Translations under genes and position numbers: made by a program
The notes under the pieces: model-generated
The model's database searches: none
What the model was told of the DNA's origin: nothing
Seen by the model: only the letters and a program-made list of their open reading frames with translations
In this document: positions 63,015-64,000 of the stretch, in pieces
How the letters are laid out: each line of letters starts with the position of its first letter
How positions within the stretch are numbered: position 1 is the stretch's first letter
Origin: Lewinellaceae bacterium
GTDB lineage: Bacteria; Bacteroidota; Bacteroidia; Chitinophagales; Saprospiraceae
Assembly (NCBI GenBank): GCA_020636045.1
Contig: JACJYP010000005.1
Span: 124,001 to 188,000, forward strand
Direction of reading: 5' to 3'
Length of the DNA stretch: 64,000 nt

Positions 63015-63440
63015 TCAGGGGATGGAAACACGCATTGAATCGAAACTTAATTCGATCTCTTCGATCACCGGTTGTGCCTTTTTTGCACTGAACGGGGAAT
63101 ACGCAATCCGGGCAGGAAAGGCATTTGTCAATTCCCATATAAAAACAGGCTCATGCTGTTTGTTGAGCAGTTTGATGATCACAGTGCGCAGGTCTTCTTC
63201 GGCAGACTGCCGTATCCACCATTCGAACATCTGGTTGTCTCCACGATTCAAATAGCGCCGCAGAATGATGTTCGGATATTGTTCGTCGCCGGGTGTTTTT
63301 TGTACAAAAGGCGCTTTCTGATCGCCGCTTTTGGTCTCCACTACTTCGCGAACGGCGCTCAGGCCGATCACTTCTGTAAAGTCTCTGCGATCTCCGCCCC
63401 ATTCGACCTGGAAATGGTTGTCGTAAACTAGGTTGTTCAT
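63015..63440 (-). CDS. contractile-tail tube-like protein (phage T4 gp19 family)
   Basis: A 141-residue protein starting MNNLVYDNHFQVEWGG. VIGLSAVREVVETKSGDQKAP, YPNIILRRYL, WWIRQSAEEDLRTVIIKLLN, FIWELTNAFPARIAYSPF and VIEEIELSFDSM follow the tube-protein pattern of phage tails and extracellular contractile injection systems (Afp1/Pvc1-like). The length is normal. No sheath, baseplate or other tail gene is nearby, so it is an orphan. It might be a diverged paralogue with another use. Confidence 0.8.
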   Translation of the reverse strand: MNNLVYDNHFQVEWGGDRRDFTEVIGLSAVREVVETKSGDQKAPFVQKTPGDEQYPNIILRRYLNRGDNQMFEWWIRQSAEEDLRTVIIKLLNKQHEPVFIWELTNAFPARIAYSPFSAKKAQPVIEEIELSFDSMRVSIP

Positions 63441-63565
63441 GAATAATAGCGATTCGATATATTGGCGTAAATGATGTAAGACATTGAGCAGTCGGGTCAA
63501 CATGGCCACAATGTTAATCATTTACGCACATTTTTGCCTCGAATCACCCCAAACGGATCAGCGTA

Positions 63566-63690
63566 GATTGGTTTTATTTATTTGAAGTAAGCAGTCGGCG
63601 GTAGCACTTAGCAGTAATTTGTATGAATATTATCACTGCTAAGTGCTACTGCCGACTGTGTTTCCAAAATACTAAACCACAGAACCGATT
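63566..63690. repeat. palindromic element, copy B
   Basis: Core arms 63592-63615 and 63636-63659 pair at 23 of 24 positions (CAGTCGGC(G/A)GTAGC... against its complement), and outer flanks GATTGGTTTTAT and AGAACCGATTG pair more loosely. It shares its loop sequence and outer flanks with copy A at 45120-45298. No coding potential. Confidence 0.75.
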
Positions 63691-63702
63691 GACTCTGGGT
63701 TG

Positions 63703-64000
63703 TTACGGCGTTACCATCCACTTCCCGCTCATGGCGCCGGACTGGTTGCGCAGATGCCAGACATACAGCCCTGCGGACCATTGGCCGGCGTCGATATTGG
63801 TCTCCAGATCGCCGGGTTTCAGGGTCTGCCTGTTGATGAGCCTCCCCTGCAGATCGAACACCTCGAGTTGGGTTGTGTATGCCAGCGCGTCGTGTTGCAG
63901 CCGCAGGTTGTGAGCACTGGCGATCACTTCAACGGGTAAGGTTTGATCGTTCACACCCACGGGTGGTAATTGTATGCGCGCCATTCCTTCCGGGTACGGC
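63703..64000 (-). CDS. C-terminal end of a T9SS type A secreted protein (partial)
   Basis: The frame is open to the window edge, so only the last 98 residues are seen. They contain EVIASAHNLRLQHDALAYTT-type sequence, VFDLQGRLINRQTLKPG, and GLYVWHLRNQSGAMSGKWMV, the secretion-signal domain of T9SS type A. The internal ATG at 63984 is unlikely to be the true start. The rest of the protein lies outside the window. Confidence 0.7.
   Translation of the reverse strand, partial: PYPEGMARIQLPPVGVNDQTLPVEVIASAHNLRLQHDALAYTTQLEVFDLQGRLINRQTLKPGDLETNIDAGQWSAGLYVWHLRNQSGAMSGKWMVTP

Overview
The window looks like chromosome of a Bacteroidota bacterium, most likely of the Saprospiria type. Evidence: many genes are preceded by the Bacteroidota -7 promoter element TAnnTTTG; several long secreted proteins end in type IX secretion (T9SS) sorting domains of type A or the gliding-motility type B; there are LytTR/LytS and PhoB/PhoR-like two-component pairs, a futalosine hydrolase (futalosine route to menaquinone), DUF4296 and DUF1573 proteins, and a moderately high G+C. 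I see no rRNA, tRNA, CRISPR array or prophage block. One complete IS4-type insertion sequence is present.

Layout. 1-8.5 kb: a one-domain asparaginase, small membrane proteins, topA, holA, a LysM protein and mrp. 8.5-16.8 kb: a beta-propeller lipoprotein, a CoA-transferase and NAD(P)HX repair enzyme that diverge from start codons one base apart, thioredoxin, a rhomboid-rlmH-SWIM cluster, sixA and a DUF4296 lipoprotein. 16.8-31.5 kb: a 21-bp tandem array, a giant T9SS protein, sucC, an FtsE-like ATPase, dapB, a T9SS LVIVD-type protein, YraN, a NamZ-like muramidase, an exonuclease/GIY-YIG nuclease, a methyltransferase and a LytS/LytTR pair. 31.7-41.7 kb: a serine hydrolase, a heptamer array, the IS, a PPC/DUF296 protein, YdeI-like protein, a five-heme secreted cytochrome, a PhoR/PhoB pair and a TonB-domain protein. 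41.7-55 kb: saccharopine dehydrogenase-like enzyme, mqnB, methyltransferase, PAP2 phosphatase, DUF1573, a HlyD/peptidase-ABC exporter flanking a peptidoglycan-binding protein, and two SGNH hydrolases. 55-64 kb: an MHS transporter-DUF6814-acetyl-CoA synthetase module, a 42-bp tandem array, an oxidoreductase, a DUF457-type membrane protein with a ClC transporter, a lone contractile-tail tube-like protein, and the end of a T9SS protein cut by the window edge.

The most unusual content is non-coding. Two intergenic arrays (13 units of 21 bp near 17.0 kb; about 6.5 units of 42 bp near 59.7 kb) are built from short TTGT...ACAA palindromes in strict helical register, and a third array has a 7-bp period. 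There are also three imperfect palindromic elements of about 125-180 bp, two of which are related. Separately, seven genes carry eight single-base frame changes, seven of them of the same sign (one extra base). Sequencing or assembly error is the simplest explanation, so these genes are described as probably intact in the organism.
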